Shown: positions 1 through 11,295, counted from the first letter of the stretch. The stretch is DNA of 64,000 bases from Macrostomum hystrix (GCA_950097015.1 CATNEN010000038.1:16946001-17010000); one strand, 5' to 3'. The notes: generated by a model from the letters alone, not told the origin. Program-made: numbers and translations.

Positions 1-1045
1 ATAAATATAAAAAGAGTAGCCACCAATGAACAATAATTAACAAGCCAGGTGTCATAGTACTATGCTCAGTAGTATAGTGTGCTACCCAGAAGAGAATGTT
101 GCTAAGGGTTACAAGGCAAGTTAAGCTAACAAGGCAAGAATAAAATTATAATATTTCCTTTGTAGTGATCCCTCTTTTCTCTCTTTATCAGCCACAGTCT
201 GTCATATTATTATAAAACTCACAAAATAAAAAAATCAATTTGCAATAGCTAAGAAAGTTGTTATCTTTCATACTTGTAAAGTAACTAAATATGGGATTTT
301 ATTAACCTATTGATTGCCCTAGGCTGTATGAAATGTTTTGTCTCTCATAGTTATGTTGCTAGTCTCAAATTGCTTTGGGAGAATCTGTTATTGACCAAGT
401 TAGGTAAAAAAGGAATAGGAATTTTCATGCGTAATTAAGTGATGCAAAGAATTTCAGCAATAAAATTAATATATGGGCCTAAAAATAACTGCTGCAGGCA
501 ATAGCACATCATGGGTGCCCATTTTACTGACTCCTGAGCACACATGCACACACAGATACTCACCCAGCAGTGTAAATCTGCCAGCTCTCATTGTGAGGCA
601 GTATGCACTTCACTGTGCAATCGAGGTTAGCCCTCAGTGGTGTAAATTGCATGACAAGCCCCAAAGCACTCTCTGCAGCTGCAGCCCAAATGATAATAGG
701 GTGTCTAACATTCCACAAAGCTTCCAAAATTTGGTCTTACAGTGTGCCCATGTTCTTTCAATAGTGTCAGTGGTTCATAACAGCATGGTTAGCACATTCT
801 ATGACAATTACCTGCAAACTATAATCACAGAAGACAGTATATTAACAATTCAAAAGTATTTGTATGCAAAAAATAGAATTAAACAAGTCGAAGGTACTTT
901 TTAGCCAACACTAAAGATTAGGGTTAGACTTGACACACTGATAAAGTGGCAGTGAGTTCACATAAAAATGACACAGTTTGATTATGATCAAATTTTCGCA
1001 AACATACAATTAATAAAGTTAATAATTATTTTTCTGCAATTTTAG
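1..1045. other. Upstream flank of MRG gene, no exon identified
   Basis: AT-rich sequence before the first recognised MRG exon. The first coding exon must end one base into a codon (phase 1). I could not find a convincing exon with a start codon here, so it may lie here unrecognised or upstream of the window. A diverged SINE-like segment occupies about 505-705. Confidence 0.5.
505..705 (-). mobile_element. Diverged SINE body (family 1), reverse orientation
   Basis: The order of blocks matches the better copy at 30412-30716: 'ctgactcctgagca', 'gtgaggcagtatgcact', 'gtgtaaattgca', then 'aagcccc', 'gcagctgcagccca'. The tRNA-like head is not recognisable. A 143-codon open frame (473-904) across it is probably not a gene. 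Confidence 0.5.
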
Positions 1046-3531
1046 GTGAAAAGATACTTTGCTTTCATGGCCCACTGCTTTATGAGGCTAAGGTAAGAAA
1101 TGCATTTTTACTCGCGTTTTAAAAAAGTTTGTCCCTGCTTAAATATTGGAATTATTTTTTCTTGCTAATTTGCATTTTTAGTGTCTAAACGTGGACATAA
1201 AAGATGGTCACATAAAATACTACGTGCACTATCAGGGCTGGAACAAAAAGTAAGCCTATTTTTACTGATGCCTTCTTGTTTTATAGAGCACTAAAGCAAA
1301 AAAGTTTTAAAATCCCAAAATTCCTATACTCGCGCCAGCTGGGACGAATGGGTTGGCGATGCTCGCATCATGAAGTTCAACGCAGTTGGCCTGCAGAAGC
1401 AGAAGGAGCTAAAGGAGTTCTACTCGAAACCTGGCAAGAAAATCAAGGGTTTGAGAAAGTCGGACCTGCTCAATCAGGAGTATCCGCCGCCTGAAGCTCT
1501 GCGTCGTCTGGAGGAAGCCGGCGCGCCAGACGACGGGCCTTCGACTTCTTCAGCGACAACTAGTCAGCTGCCGCCGCCGCCGCCACCACCACCATCGCAG
1601 CCTGCCACTCAGCAGTCTGCATCGGCGTCAACAATCAGCAAACGCACAGCCAGAGAGTCTTTGTCTTCGGCAGCCGCGGATCTCGACGCTGCAGACGGTC
1701 GGGAGTCGAGTAGCGTTGGCGGCAGCAGCGGCGGCAATATCATCGGTGGCCCACCGGGCAAGCGGCTGCGCATCCAGATTGAACTGCCCAAGCCTCTGAA
1801 GCTCTGGCTCGCCGATGACCAAGATCTGGTCTGCAGGCAGAAGCGGCTACTCTCGCTGCCACCTCCCCCGTCTCAGACGGTGTGTAGATTATCTGTTTGC
1901 TTTTCTATAAATGGTTTTAGTCGATTTGTCTAACCATTAGACAGATACTTCCATACGTCTGACACCCCATCCGCCCCTACCACCGCCTCTGACACCCCAT
2001 CCGCCCCTACCACAGCGTCTGACACCCCATCCGCCCCTTCCACCGTGTCTGACACCCCATCCGCCCCTACCAACGCGTCTGACACCCCATCCGCCCCTAC
2101 CACCGTGTCTGACACCCCATCCGCCCCTACCAACGCGTCTGACACCCCATCCGCCCCTACCACCGTGTCTGACACCCCATCCGCCCCTACCAACGCGTCT
2201 GACACCCCATCCGCCCCTACCACCGTGTCTGACACTCCATCCGCCCCTACCACCGCGTCTGACACCCCATCCGCCCCTACCACCGTGTCTGACACCCTAT
2301 CCGCCCCTACCACCGCCTCTGACACCCCATCCGCCCCTACCACCGTGTCTGACACCCTATCCGCTCCTACCACCGTGTCTGACACCCCATCCGCCCCTAC
2401 CATCGTGTCTGACACCCCATCCGCCCCTTCCACTGTCTGACATCCCATCCGCCCCCATTCTGCCGCTGTCTCAGGTGTCCGGAATCCTAGGCCGTTTCGT
2501 CACCACCCAGTCGGCGATCAGCTGCGCCGACGATCTCGAACGCGAACGCCTATCAGAGTTCGTGGCCGGCCTGCAGAGCTACTTTAACGCCGTCCTCAGC
2601 AGCCAGTTGCTCTACGGTAACGAGCGGCAGCAGTATTTGCTGCTGCTGAAAAGCCACCGGGCAGCCATGCCAGCTAGCCTGTACGGCTGCATGCACCTGC
2701 TACGACTGTTTGTCCGCATGGGCGACCTGTTGTCACACACCAAGCTGGATCTCAAGTGTCTCAACTCTCTGCTAGATTATTGCGATGCTTTCCTACTGTG
2801 AGTGCCGCCTTTCTAACCTTGTTGTCCTTTCCCTCATCCCACCTTCAGTGATCCTTATCCCTTCCCTTATCCCACCTTCTGTGATCCTTATCCCTTCCCT
2901 TATCCCACCTTCAGTAATTCTTATCCCTTCTCTTATCCCACCTTAAGTGATCATTATCCCTTCCCTTATCCCACCTTAAGTGATCATTATCCCTTCCCTT
3001 ATCCCACCTTCTGTGATCCTTATCCCTTCCCTTATCCCACCTTCAGTGATTCTTATCCCTTCCCTTATCCCACCTTCTGTGATCCTTATCCCTTCCCTTA
3101 TCCCACCTTCAGTAATTCTTATCCCTTCCCTTATCCCACCTTAAGTGATCATTATCCCTTCCCTTATCCCACCTTAAGTGATCATTATCCCTTCCCTTAT
3201 CTCACCTTCTGTAATCCTTATCCCTTCCCTTATCCCACCTTAAGTGATCATTATCCCTTCCCTTATCCCACCTTCAGTAATCCTTATCCCTTCCCTTATC
3301 TCACCTTTAGTGATCCTTATCCCTTCCCTTATCCCACCTTACCTCACCTCACCTTAAGCTTACCTTCAGTAATCCTTGTCCTTTTGTTAGCCCTCATTGA
3401 CGTACATTACTAATTCAATTTAACAACTTTTTCAACCCATCGCACATCCCAGTTTCCTAGAAAGAAACATCGACGTGTTCATGAGCGCGGCCAGCTACGA
3501 ACCGCCAGATCCAAGGCTTGCGTCCGCTTAG
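1046..3531 (+). CDS. MORF4L1: MRG15/MORF4L-type chromatin protein, five exons, 5' end missing
   Basis: Exons are 1046-1092, 1182-1249, 1339-1879, 2475-2797 and 3453-3531 (stop TAG). Phases agree and give 351 codons. Exons 1-3 encode a chromo-barrel domain, with CFHGPLLYEAK and YQGWNKNWDEWV matching MRG15. Next comes a low-complexity linker with polyproline and a basic PPGKRLRI patch. The MRG domain begins near LPKPLKLWLADDQDL and includes LLYGNERQQY and LLRLFVRMG; it ends NIDVFMSAASYEPP. In the known family, the chromo domain binds methylated H3K36 and the MRG domain recruits partners in NuA4/TIP60 acetyltransferase and Sin3/Rpd3S deacetylase complexes in the nucleus. The two longest introns are almost entirely minisatellite. 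The start exon was not found. The linker between QKRLLSLPPPPSQT and VSGILGRF is unusual but splices in phase 0. Family assignment is secure; MORF4L1 versus MORF4L2 is not meaningful in an invertebrate. Confidence 0.92.
1957..2455 (+). repeat. 30-bp minisatellite in MRG intron, about 16.5 copies
   Basis: The unit is about 30 bp and includes 'gacaccccatccgcccctac'. Being a multiple of three, the array is open on both strands and would encode Ser-Asp-Thr-Pro-Ser-Ala-Pro-Thr repeats. It fills most of the intron at 1880-2474. The exon on each side joins in phase without it. Confidence 0.95.
2832..3350 (+). repeat. 33-bp pyrimidine-rich minisatellite in MRG intron, about 15 copies
   Basis: Each unit holds 'cccttcccttatcccacctt' followed by cag, aag or ctg, then tgat or taat. 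It lies within the last MRG intron (2798-3452). Many units end in a pyrimidine tract plus CAG, which resembles a 3' splice site. Confidence 0.95.
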
Positions 3532-3595
3532 CAACCGTTGCTATGGTCAAGGACAACAGGAAGGATAATGTCGATTGTCGGCAAGATTTCAAAGT

Positions 3596-3601
3596 AATAA
3601 A
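3596..3601 (+). terminator. Polyadenylation signal AATAAA of MRG gene
   Basis: A canonical AATAAA hexamer lies 65 bases after the TAG stop of the MRG gene. A second possible hexamer occurs near 3870. Confidence 0.65.
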
Positions 3602-4327
3602 CAATGTATTTATTTTTATTTGCACATCTGGTACGATAAAGTAGGTCAGTGCATTTTATTTTGTAATGTCAATAAGATTTAACTCATGTGGTTTTGTCTG
3701 CTGCTAAGGTTAATAGTACATTCTGTGTGTTGTTCTGCTGGTATGTACAAGTATTTCTCTGTAAATTTCTAAATCCTGCGCTTATTGTTTGATGTGCTAG
3801 TAATTAAATTCTGTTTCAACGTACCTTTGTTAAGCCGAATTTAATGCTGAATGCTCTCATATAACACTTTAATAAATATTGGGGCATTGATCAATGCGCA
3901 TTTTGTCTACTGTTAGTAGTCTGTCCCGAATTCAGAAACTCTTATAATTTTGACTTTAAAAGTATTTGAATTTTTTTCATCTAGTCAAGAGGCTTTCTAC
4001 GGTAGTTGTAGTCACTGTGGCACTGAGAGAATTCACGTTCCATGGTTTATCGCCGTGGTCTACTTGGATTATCAACAAAGGACAGATACGAAATAAATTT
4101 AAACAGTTTACACTAAACTCTGTTGGTTGATTTCCCATTAAGTTTTTTTTGCCACATCTTTATCCCCTAGATTTCTCCCCTAGTTCACTCTTCACACCGG
4201 AAGACTAAAAAAATAAATTAAAAAATCACTGCATTTACCTAACGCGCATTTTGTGTCCGCAAAAATTTACTCTGACGCTGAACTTGTACTCTGAACAAAA
4301 GCTTTTGATTTATAGCCTTGAATAAGC
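3602..4327. other. AT-rich spacer, nothing recognised
   Basis: The spacer follows the MRG polyadenylation signal. I see no coding exon, structured RNA or mobile element in it. Confidence 0.5.
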
Positions 4328-5890
4328 TGTGAGTCCAGTCCCAAATAGATTGAGAATCCAGCCTCAAACAGACTGAGAATCCAGCCTCAAACAGACTGAG
4401 AATCCAGCCTCAAACAGACTGAGAATCCAGCCTCAAACAGACTGAGAGTCCAGCCTCAAACAGACTGAGAATACAGCCTCAAACAGACTGAGAATCCAGC
4501 CTCAAACAGACTGAGAGTCCAGCCTCAAACAGACTGAGAATCCAGCCTCAAACAGACTGAGAATCCAGCCTCAAACAGACTGAGAATCCAGCCTCAAACA
4601 GACTGAGAATCCAGCCTCAAACAGACTGAGAATCCAGCCTCAAACAGACTGAGAATCCAGCCTCAAACAGACTGAGAATCCAGCCTCAAACAGACTGAGA
4701 ATCCAGCCTCAAACAGACTGAGAATCCAGCCTCAAACAGACTGAGAATCCAGCCTCAAACAGACTGAGAATCCAGCCTCAAACAGACTGAGAATCCAGCC
4801 TCAAACAGACTGAGAATCCAGCCTCAAACAGACTGAGAATCCAGCCTCAAACAGACTGAGAATCCAGCCTCAAACAGACTGAGAATCCAGCCTCAAACAG
4901 ACTGAGAATCCAGCCTCAAACAGACTGAGAATCCAGCCTCAAACAGACTGAGAATCCAGCCTCAAACAGACTGAGAATCCAGCCTCAAACAGACTGAGAA
5001 TCCAGCCTCAAACAGACTGAGAATCCAGCCTCAAACAGACTGAGAATCCAGCCTCAAACAGACTGAGAATCCAGCCTCAAACAGACTGAGAATCCAGCCT
5101 CAAACAGACTGAGAATCCAGCCTCAAACAGACTGAGAATCCAGCCTCAAACAGACTGAGAATCCAGCCTCAAACAGACTGAGAATCCAGCCTCAAACAGA
5201 CTGAGAATCCAGCCTCAAACAGACTGAGAATCCAGCCTCAAACAGACTGAGAATCCAGCCTCAAACAGACTGAGAATCCAGCCTCAAACAGACTGAGAAT
5301 CCAGCCTCAAACAGACTGAGAATCCAGCCTCAAATAGACTGAGAATCCAGCCTCAAACAGACTGAGAATCCAGCCTCAAACAGACTGAGAGTCCAGCCTC
5401 AAACAGACTGAGAATACAGCCTCAAACAGACTGAGAATCCAGCCTCAAACAGACTGAGAATCCAGCCTCAAACAGACTGAGAATCCAGCCTCAAACAGAC
5501 TGAGAATCCAGCCTCAAACAGACTGAGAATCCAGCCTCAAACAGACTGAGAATCCAGCCTCAAACAGACTGAGAATCCAGCCTCAAACAGACTGAGAATC
5601 CAGCCTCAAATAGACTGAGAATCCAGCCTCAAACAGACTGAGAATCCAGCCTCAAACAGACTGAGAGTCCAGCCTCAAACAGACTGAGAATCCAGCCTCA
5701 AACAGACTGAGAATCCAGCCTCAAACAGACTGAGAGTCCAGCCTCAAACAGACTGAGAATCCAGCCTCAAACAGACTGAGAGTCCAGCCTCAAACAGACT
5801 GAGAATCCAGCCTCAAACAGACTGAGAATCCAGCCTCAAACAGACTGAGAATCCAGCCTCAAACAGACTGAGAGTCCAGCCTCAAACAGC
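4328..5890 (+). repeat. 23-bp minisatellite, about 68 copies
   Basis: The unit is 23 bp: 'cctcaaacagactgagaatc' plus cag. The central copies are almost identical, while variants (gagagtcc, tacagcc, caaatagac) cluster at the ends. The same rare variant 'gaatacagcc' recurs at 4471 and 5414, exactly 41 units apart, which indicates a block duplication. It lies between the MRG and DEG/ENaC genes and is not coding. Confidence 0.97.
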
Positions 5891-6597
5891 CTCAAATATT
5901 TTAAGTACCCAACCTTTAATGGACAGAGAATTGATTAGATTCATCGTCGGAAAACTTCAACACAGAATAAAGTGTTATAAGCAATGAATAAGTTTTAGCA
6001 AGGCCTTCGATGTACTGTAGCTGGATAAGAATCAGAATTAAGTTATTAATTGGAAATCAATGACGCGCAGCATTTCTTGATGACGGCCCTGCTGTCCAAG
6101 CTTGGCCATCATGAGTTAGCGAGGGGAAATGAAAAAGTCCGGTCCATATAGTTAATGACGACGGAATTCCAAGCAGAAAGTTTCTCTGCATGGCTGTGTT
6201 GCTTTTTTGCTTTCATCAAAAAGACCAGGAATAGTTATCCATTGGTGGGTGTTTTATTTCTTCCTGAAGCCCCTTTTTTATAACTTCCTTTTCCAATGTT
6301 GGCTTTGGGCTATTGTGGGCAAATGGAAAGGACATGAAGATTAACTTCCCTTTCAGTTTTTTTATTTATTTGCCGAAGTTTGTTTTTGGGAGGCTTTTTA
6401 ACCGAGTGGTCCTAAGTTCGAACCTCTGACCTGTGAAAACCATTTTTATCCTTGATCAGTGCACTTTATTCACAATTGCTTGCATTAAAAAACCCATTAC
6501 AAACCTCATCTCCTAGCTGTGTCATCTCCTGTCCATTGCATCGTTAATCAGCTTTGGCACTCACCTGGCTTAATTTGGCAATCTATAATATATAATA
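5891..6597. other. Spacer with a possible SINE fragment
   Basis: Unique sequence with no supported exon. Positions 6385-6450 ('aaccgagtggtcctaagttc') faintly resemble a tRNA-like SINE head. Confidence 0.35.
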
Positions 6598-6689
6598 AAT
6601 ATAGGAGGTTGTAGCTTTGTATTTGAAGACTTGAAGGTCGCGGGTTCGATTCCCGACTTCACTGAAACCATTTGTGCCCTTTTGCAAGA
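6598..6689 (+). mobile_element. SINE family 2, head fragment
   Basis: A tRNA-like head with 'ggttcgattcccgac' (B-box-like) is followed by 'accatttgtgcccttttgc'. It abuts a second copy in the opposite orientation. Confidence 0.65.
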
Positions 6690-6899
6690 CAGCCGCAGCT
6701 ATTGCCGCCACAGCCTTCTCAATTAACCCCAGAAAATGCTGGTACCCATTTAAAAGCTGGTTGAACTGAAGCAATGCAGAGTTAACACTTTTGCTAAAAG
6801 CCACAAATTTTTCTAGTCGAGTCGGGAATCGAACCTCTGACCTTCAAGTCCTGAGTCAAACGATCTAACAACAAGGCTACAAGCTCCTTAAGCAAACTA
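6690..6899 (-). mobile_element. SINE family 2, reverse copy
   Basis: In order it contains 'cagccgcagctatt', 'tgctggtacccattta', 'ttgaactgaagcaatgcaga' and a reversed B-box 'gggaatcgaacctctgacct'. The same blocks occur at 9766-10035, 41335-41606 and 42498-42722, which defines a dispersed family. Confidence 0.75.
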
Positions 6900-6974
6900 C
6901 TGTACGTAGACGAGTACATACAAGCGCCTGTTTGGCAATACCGGCCACCAAGTTCATGCAAATCAATGCTATAA

Positions 6975-6980
6975 TTTATT
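6975..6980 (-). terminator. Polyadenylation signal of DEG/ENaC gene
   Basis: TTTATT on the + strand reads AATAAA on the - strand. It lies about 60 bases downstream of the channel stop codon. Confidence 0.65.
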
Positions 6981-7040
6981 GAGATACGGCATGCATGAAG
7001 TAGATTTCACAGACAGATCAAATGGAGAGCGCATTGAGAA

Positions 7041-8927
7041 CTACTCATCAGGTTCATCATTCCCTGCTGCTATAACATTCTTCTGCTGATTTGAGTCGCT
7101 GCACCTGCTCGCACTAGCTGCTCGGCCAGTTTTAGCGGCGCGCAGAGTGTCGCAGAGCATTTTGAGCAGCCTCAGCGAGAGCTCCAGGAGTTCCACAATC
7201 CAAATCAGAGTCAGACCCAGCCACATAGACAGCAGGCCACCGATTTGGCCAATGGTCGACGCCAGTGTCTGCACTGGCCTGTCCACAATTTGGGCCACGT
7301 CGAAGTTGTCCCTAGTGACGCGGACTGTCACGAAGCTGCGCGACACAAGGCCGGTGCGGCTGAGGTAGTCCACAGCCAGAGCCGGGTTGATCCTCTGCAG
7401 CCGCCTGACCTCCGAGTAGGCCTCCCGAACCTCGTCGTCAAGGGACCAGTCGCTTCGATTCTCCGGCGCGCCCAGCGTCAGGTTAATCGCCGAGAAGCGC
7501 ATCAGCTCACTCTCGAACAGGTGAAGCTGCATCGACTGTCTCGGCCACTGGGTCTGCGTCGCCGATACCTGGTAGGTGTGGTAGTTGCATGGCTGCGGGC
7601 AGTGTCCGTTTGCACCCTGGAAGATTCTCTTCATGGCGCAGCGCGTCCGGTTGACCGCGTCTGACAGGCCTCGGGCGCTGAAGTTGTTGATGTCGCCGTC
7701 GAGTCGTTCGCAGAACTGCGACTTATTCGCGGCGCTGTGCATTAGGAAAGCGAAAGTGCAGCCGCACTGCTCCCGGATCTGCAGCTGGCTGAGGCGCTTC
7801 AGGCAGGCCTCGCGCGAGTAGGCAAACGTCTCGCTGCCGATGCTCAGAGTGGACGGCGCGCCGGAACTGCACCTTCCGTAGGGCGGGCCCAGGCGAGTCC
7901 AGTTGAGCGTCTCGAACCGGACCTGCGTCAGCGTGCCAGGATAAGCGTTGAAGCCGTTCCTGGTGACGTCCGGAAACGAGCCCCTGGGGTGAAGGACAAT
8001 GGTGGCGCCGCGCACCTGCGTGTTGACGTCCATCTTCATGCAGTCGTCGCAGTGAATCTCCAGGTCGTGGCCAATGAACAGCCTCATTTCCAATTCGATG
8101 ACAGGATCCCGGACGTCCTCCCGGACCGTGTAGGTGTAACAGTTGAGCCAGTTCTGATGGTAGATACGCCGCCACTGCCCCATGTCTGCGCACTTCGGAC
8201 TGCGCACTGGCGGCTCGCCGGACAATTCCCGGATGAGCAGGAAGCAGCTGCGGATGAGCTCGCGTTGGGAGAAGCCCAGCTCGTCCGGCTCAAATCCCAG
8301 CGGAATGTTGGCGAAGTAGGCGTTGAGCGACAGGAATCCCGGCGCGTAGACCTGCATATTGCGACGCTCGGCTTGGCTGAGGCTGGCGCCGGTCGACTGC
8401 AGGTTCTGGTTCCACACCTCCTGCCAGAAGTCCCGGGGTGGTCGCCAGCCTCGCGCTTTGACCAGCTGATGGCCTCTAAGGGACAGTGGCACCTGGTTGC
8501 ACACAGTCACGGAGGGGAAAGCAGCGTCTGGCCGGTAGTTCTGACCCGGAAGCTGCACAACGTCCCTGGCGAAGTACAGCTTGATGATGAAGTACAGGTT
8601 GACGCTGCACGCAATGATTAGCAGAGAGACGAAGATCAGCCACAGGAACCTGACGGATGCGGTGTCCGCCGACACGATCCTCGGTATGCCGCGAAGGCTC
8701 GTACTGCGGCAGAATTGCAGTAGAATCTCTCGAACTGTTGCCCTATCTGGACGATTCGCTGACTTGTCTGGCGAGAATCTTAGTCGGCGATTTCCTGTCT
8801 GACTTTTGGAATCTTCCGTCGGCATAACGGCGGCGCATTCGCAGTGGTGTAACTGGCAGTCACTGCGCAGCTGCCAGACCTCCTTGGGAAGCTCCTGGTC
8901 ACGACCCACTTGTCGGTAGTTCTGCAT
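7041..8927 (-). CDS. DEG/ENaC (amiloride-sensitive) sodium channel subunit, intronless
   Basis: A single 628-residue frame with the complete family layout. A cytosolic N terminus of about 90 residues is followed by TM1 near residues 93-118 (FLWLIFVSLLIIACSVNLYF). The post-TM1 motif is FPSVTVCNQ. A large Cys-rich extracellular domain holds several N-glycosylation sequons. TM2 lies near 560-587 with GGLLSMWLGLTLIWIVELLE, where GLLS occupies the position of the G-X-S selectivity filter. A short polar tail follows. Known members form trimeric cation channels gated by peptides, acid or mechanical force; which applies here cannot be read from sequence. The usual His-Gly gating pair before TM1 reads STSLRGIPRI, with Arg in place of His. 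The start at 8927 is the first Met of the frame; Met35 (MPTEDS) is an alternative. Adjacent genes are unrelated. Confidence 0.93.
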   Translation of the reverse strand: MQNYRQVGRDQELPKEVWQLRSDCQLHHCECAAVMPTEDSKSQTGNRRLRFSPDKSANRPDRATVREILLQFCRSTSLRGIPRIVSADTASVRFLWLIFVSLLIIACSVNLYFIIKLYFARDVVQLPGQNYRPDAAFPSVTVCNQVPLSLRGHQLVKARGWRPPRDFWQEVWNQNLQSTGASLSQAERRNMQVYAPGFLSLNAYFANIPLGFEPDELGFSQRELIRSCFLLIRELSGEPPVRSPKCADMGQWRRIYHQNWLNCYTYTVREDVRDPVIELEMRLFIGHDLEIHCDDCMKMDVNTQVRGATIVLHPRGSFPDVTRNGFNAYPGTLTQVRFETLNWTRLGPPYGRCSSGAPSTLSIGSETFAYSREACLKRLSQLQIREQCGCTFAFLMHSAANKSQFCERLDGDINNFSARGLSDAVNRTRCAMKRIFQGANGHCPQPCNYHTYQVSATQTQWPRQSMQLHLFESELMRFSAINLTLGAPENRSDWSLDDEVREAYSEVRRLQRINPALAVDYLSRTGLVSRSFVTVRVTRDNFDVAQIVDRPVQTLASTIGQIGGLLSMWLGLTLIWIVELLELSLRLLKMLCDTLRAAKTGRAASASRCSDSNQQKNVIAAGNDEPDE

Positions 8928-9765
8928 GGCCCAGACTACTGAGGAATCGTCTATGCAGAGTGCTCTCGCTTTTGAGGGCTGGGGACTTTAACGATTCTGC
9001 TGCCTACATTCCCAAATCCCGTTCGTTCATTGGAGGAAAGCCTCGAGATATGGGACACTTTCTTCTTACTCGAACCCCAGCCCAGCCTCCATCCAATGGG
9101 CGAACACGCTCTGGTCTTAACAATCTCGGCTAGTCGCGAAATGTCCAGTTGGATTTAACAGCTGATTAGTCACGCACTCTACAGGTCGCATGCAAGCCCC
9201 TCGTGATTAATAATAATCGATTGTTGACAAATCGAATGCCATTAAGCTGCATTTTAGCTGCTGGAACTGCCGCCTCGAGCAGGTCGCTGTGCCACCACCG
9301 TCCTGAAGGTGCCGCATGCTTTGATTAGACAACTTACCGGCAGTTATTTTTCAAACTAAACTTATTCGTTATTCTATGGCCTAATCATTGCGTCACGATT
9401 GTTGCGTACCGCTCATTGTTACTTGTTAAGATTGGCCATAGACGAAGTTTTCGTGTTTGGTATAATCACAAGAAAAAAAAGTGATTCCGCCATATGATTC
9501 CGCCGTTTAGGCCATATAATAATGCGCGTGTGTAGTACGTATTGGCATTGAAAAATAAGCACTTTCTTCCAGAACAATTAGCTACATGTAGACAGAAGCT
9601 TTTGGGTAATATAGCTCGTAGAACTGTGCAAAGTTAATCTCATCTATTCATTTTAAAGAGAAGCTGCTAAAAAACAAAAAAATACGATTTAGCCATAGAT
9701 ATTTTGCACATTGAAACGCGGTCAAGATGATGCGATTGGCTTCATTAATAATAATAATATATTAA
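8928..9765. other. Upstream flank of DEG/ENaC gene
   Basis: Mixed composition that becomes AT-rich. It presumably includes the channel promoter, but I see no diagnostic element and no further exon. Confidence 0.4.
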
Positions 9766-10035
9766 TTTATTACACCCGGCTCAAACGAACAGAAATGACA
9801 GCACAGCACAGCCGACAGCACATCTAAAGCCAGAGTACGGCTGTTCAGTCCATGGACTGGGGGGGATGCCACACCTCACCATTCTTGCCACGCCTCAATT
9901 ACTCCAGCTGATGCTGGTACCCATTTAACAAGCTAGTTGAACTGAAGCAATGCAGAGTTAAGTGTCTTGCTATTGTTCTATCAAAGTCAAGAATCGAACC
10001 CCCGACGTTCAAGTCGTGAGTCCGGAGATTCTAAG
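9766..10035 (-). mobile_element. SINE family 2, near full-length copy
   Basis: It shows 'cagtccatggactgg', 'tgctggtacccatttaaca', 'ttgaactgaagcaatgcaga' and a reversed tRNA-like head 'agaatcgaacccccgacgtt'. The tRNA head marks its 5' end, so the element runs on the - strand. Confidence 0.78.
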
Positions 10036-11295
10036 CATCTTAATTGGCGCCAATGTCCGCGTGGCCCGGGTCCCACGGCAGATGAACAGAGCCGCCATCT
10101 AGGACGCCATGATCGATCGCTGCCTGCATTCCGCCAGCAAGCGAGCCGCTTCAGTATGCAATTATTTTAATGATAGTTGCATTTATTGTTTTAACAATAA
10201 GATGTGCTCCATTACGAATCGTCAATCTAAAGTCACGAATGTTGTTCCTGACATTTTTTAGAACGCTGAATGAATCCTTTACTTTTTAGCTAAAACATCG
10301 TGTCTGTCTGCTGCTCAGCTGTGCTTAACGGAAGTTTCAAAAATTAAAGGAAGTCATTTTCCATTTTCCATTCACAAACCTTTAAAAAGTTTATCAATCT
10401 CAAAATGCAAAAATTTGCTAGTTTTTTTATTTTCGCTCTATTTAAACGTTTTTTGGTTCAGTGGATGGTTAATGATTTTTTCTACAAGTTAAGCTATACC
10501 TTTGTGGTAAAATCGGAAATTTAAATAATAAAAGTTTCCTGCATCACAAATATTAGTTTAACTTGTGCGTATGAAGCATAAAAAAAGGAAATTTTGAAAA
10601 TTTGTTCTAATGAAACGGGTGTTTTTATGTGTTTTTTTCTCCGTAAATAGTGCACCTCAGAAATGCAATGGGGATTGTACGGGTTTTGTTATCCCTTCCG
10701 GTTCTACACACAGATAGCTCCGGCATGAACAGAATTTAATTGAGGTAATACGTGTTCTCTGTGCTCCATTATTTCACGCATTGCATAATCACATGAGAAC
10801 ACTGCAGCATGTATGTCAGATGATGCTGACTGCCACTATAACAGAGCTATAATCCTCGTGTGCCACTGTTCCGTTGTAATCCAATGAAGCATGAGCAAGC
10901 CAAGCAAGGCTATGATTAGCAGGTGAGTTCGGCTGCAGTTTGATCTCAGTACAGCTTTAAAATGCAATGGTACAATTTTGTGTGTAATAATTTACATGTA
11001 ACACTTTAGAATTTGGAAATTTAATTTAGGACACGTCTCCCATCTGGCAGTTCTATTTTATGCGATAACACTCAGAGTAGGACAGTAATAGAATAAAACC
11101 AAATTTCTACCGTGGGATTCTGTGAATCCAAGTCCCTAATTTATTAGACATTCAGATCTACGTGACTGGCAATCTAATCCTAAAATATACGGTATCTAAC
11201 CTACTATAGATGAGCTTCAAATCCAACTAAACTCACCGGGATAATAATACCAAAGGCAAGGGAATATAGTCTCAATAAACTCGGAAACGAATTCC
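10036..11295. other. AT-rich spacer, nothing recognised
   Basis: No exon with convincing coding content and no repeat family match within this window. Poly-A and poly-T runs are frequent. Confidence 0.45.

Noticed and set aside
473-904. 143-codon forward frame
   Set aside because: It overlaps a diverged SINE body and has no recognisable domain.
1930-2448. 172-codon reverse frame and 131-codon forward frame
   Set aside because: They are the 30-bp intronic minisatellite of the MRG gene.
4328-5890. Possible CRISPR array
   Set aside because: It is a continuous tandem repeat with no unique spacers, in an animal genome; the same applies to the other arrays.
7147-8802. Several forward frames up to 210 codons
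   Set aside because: They are antisense shadows of the GC-rich DEG/ENaC coding sequence, with no family resemblance of their own.
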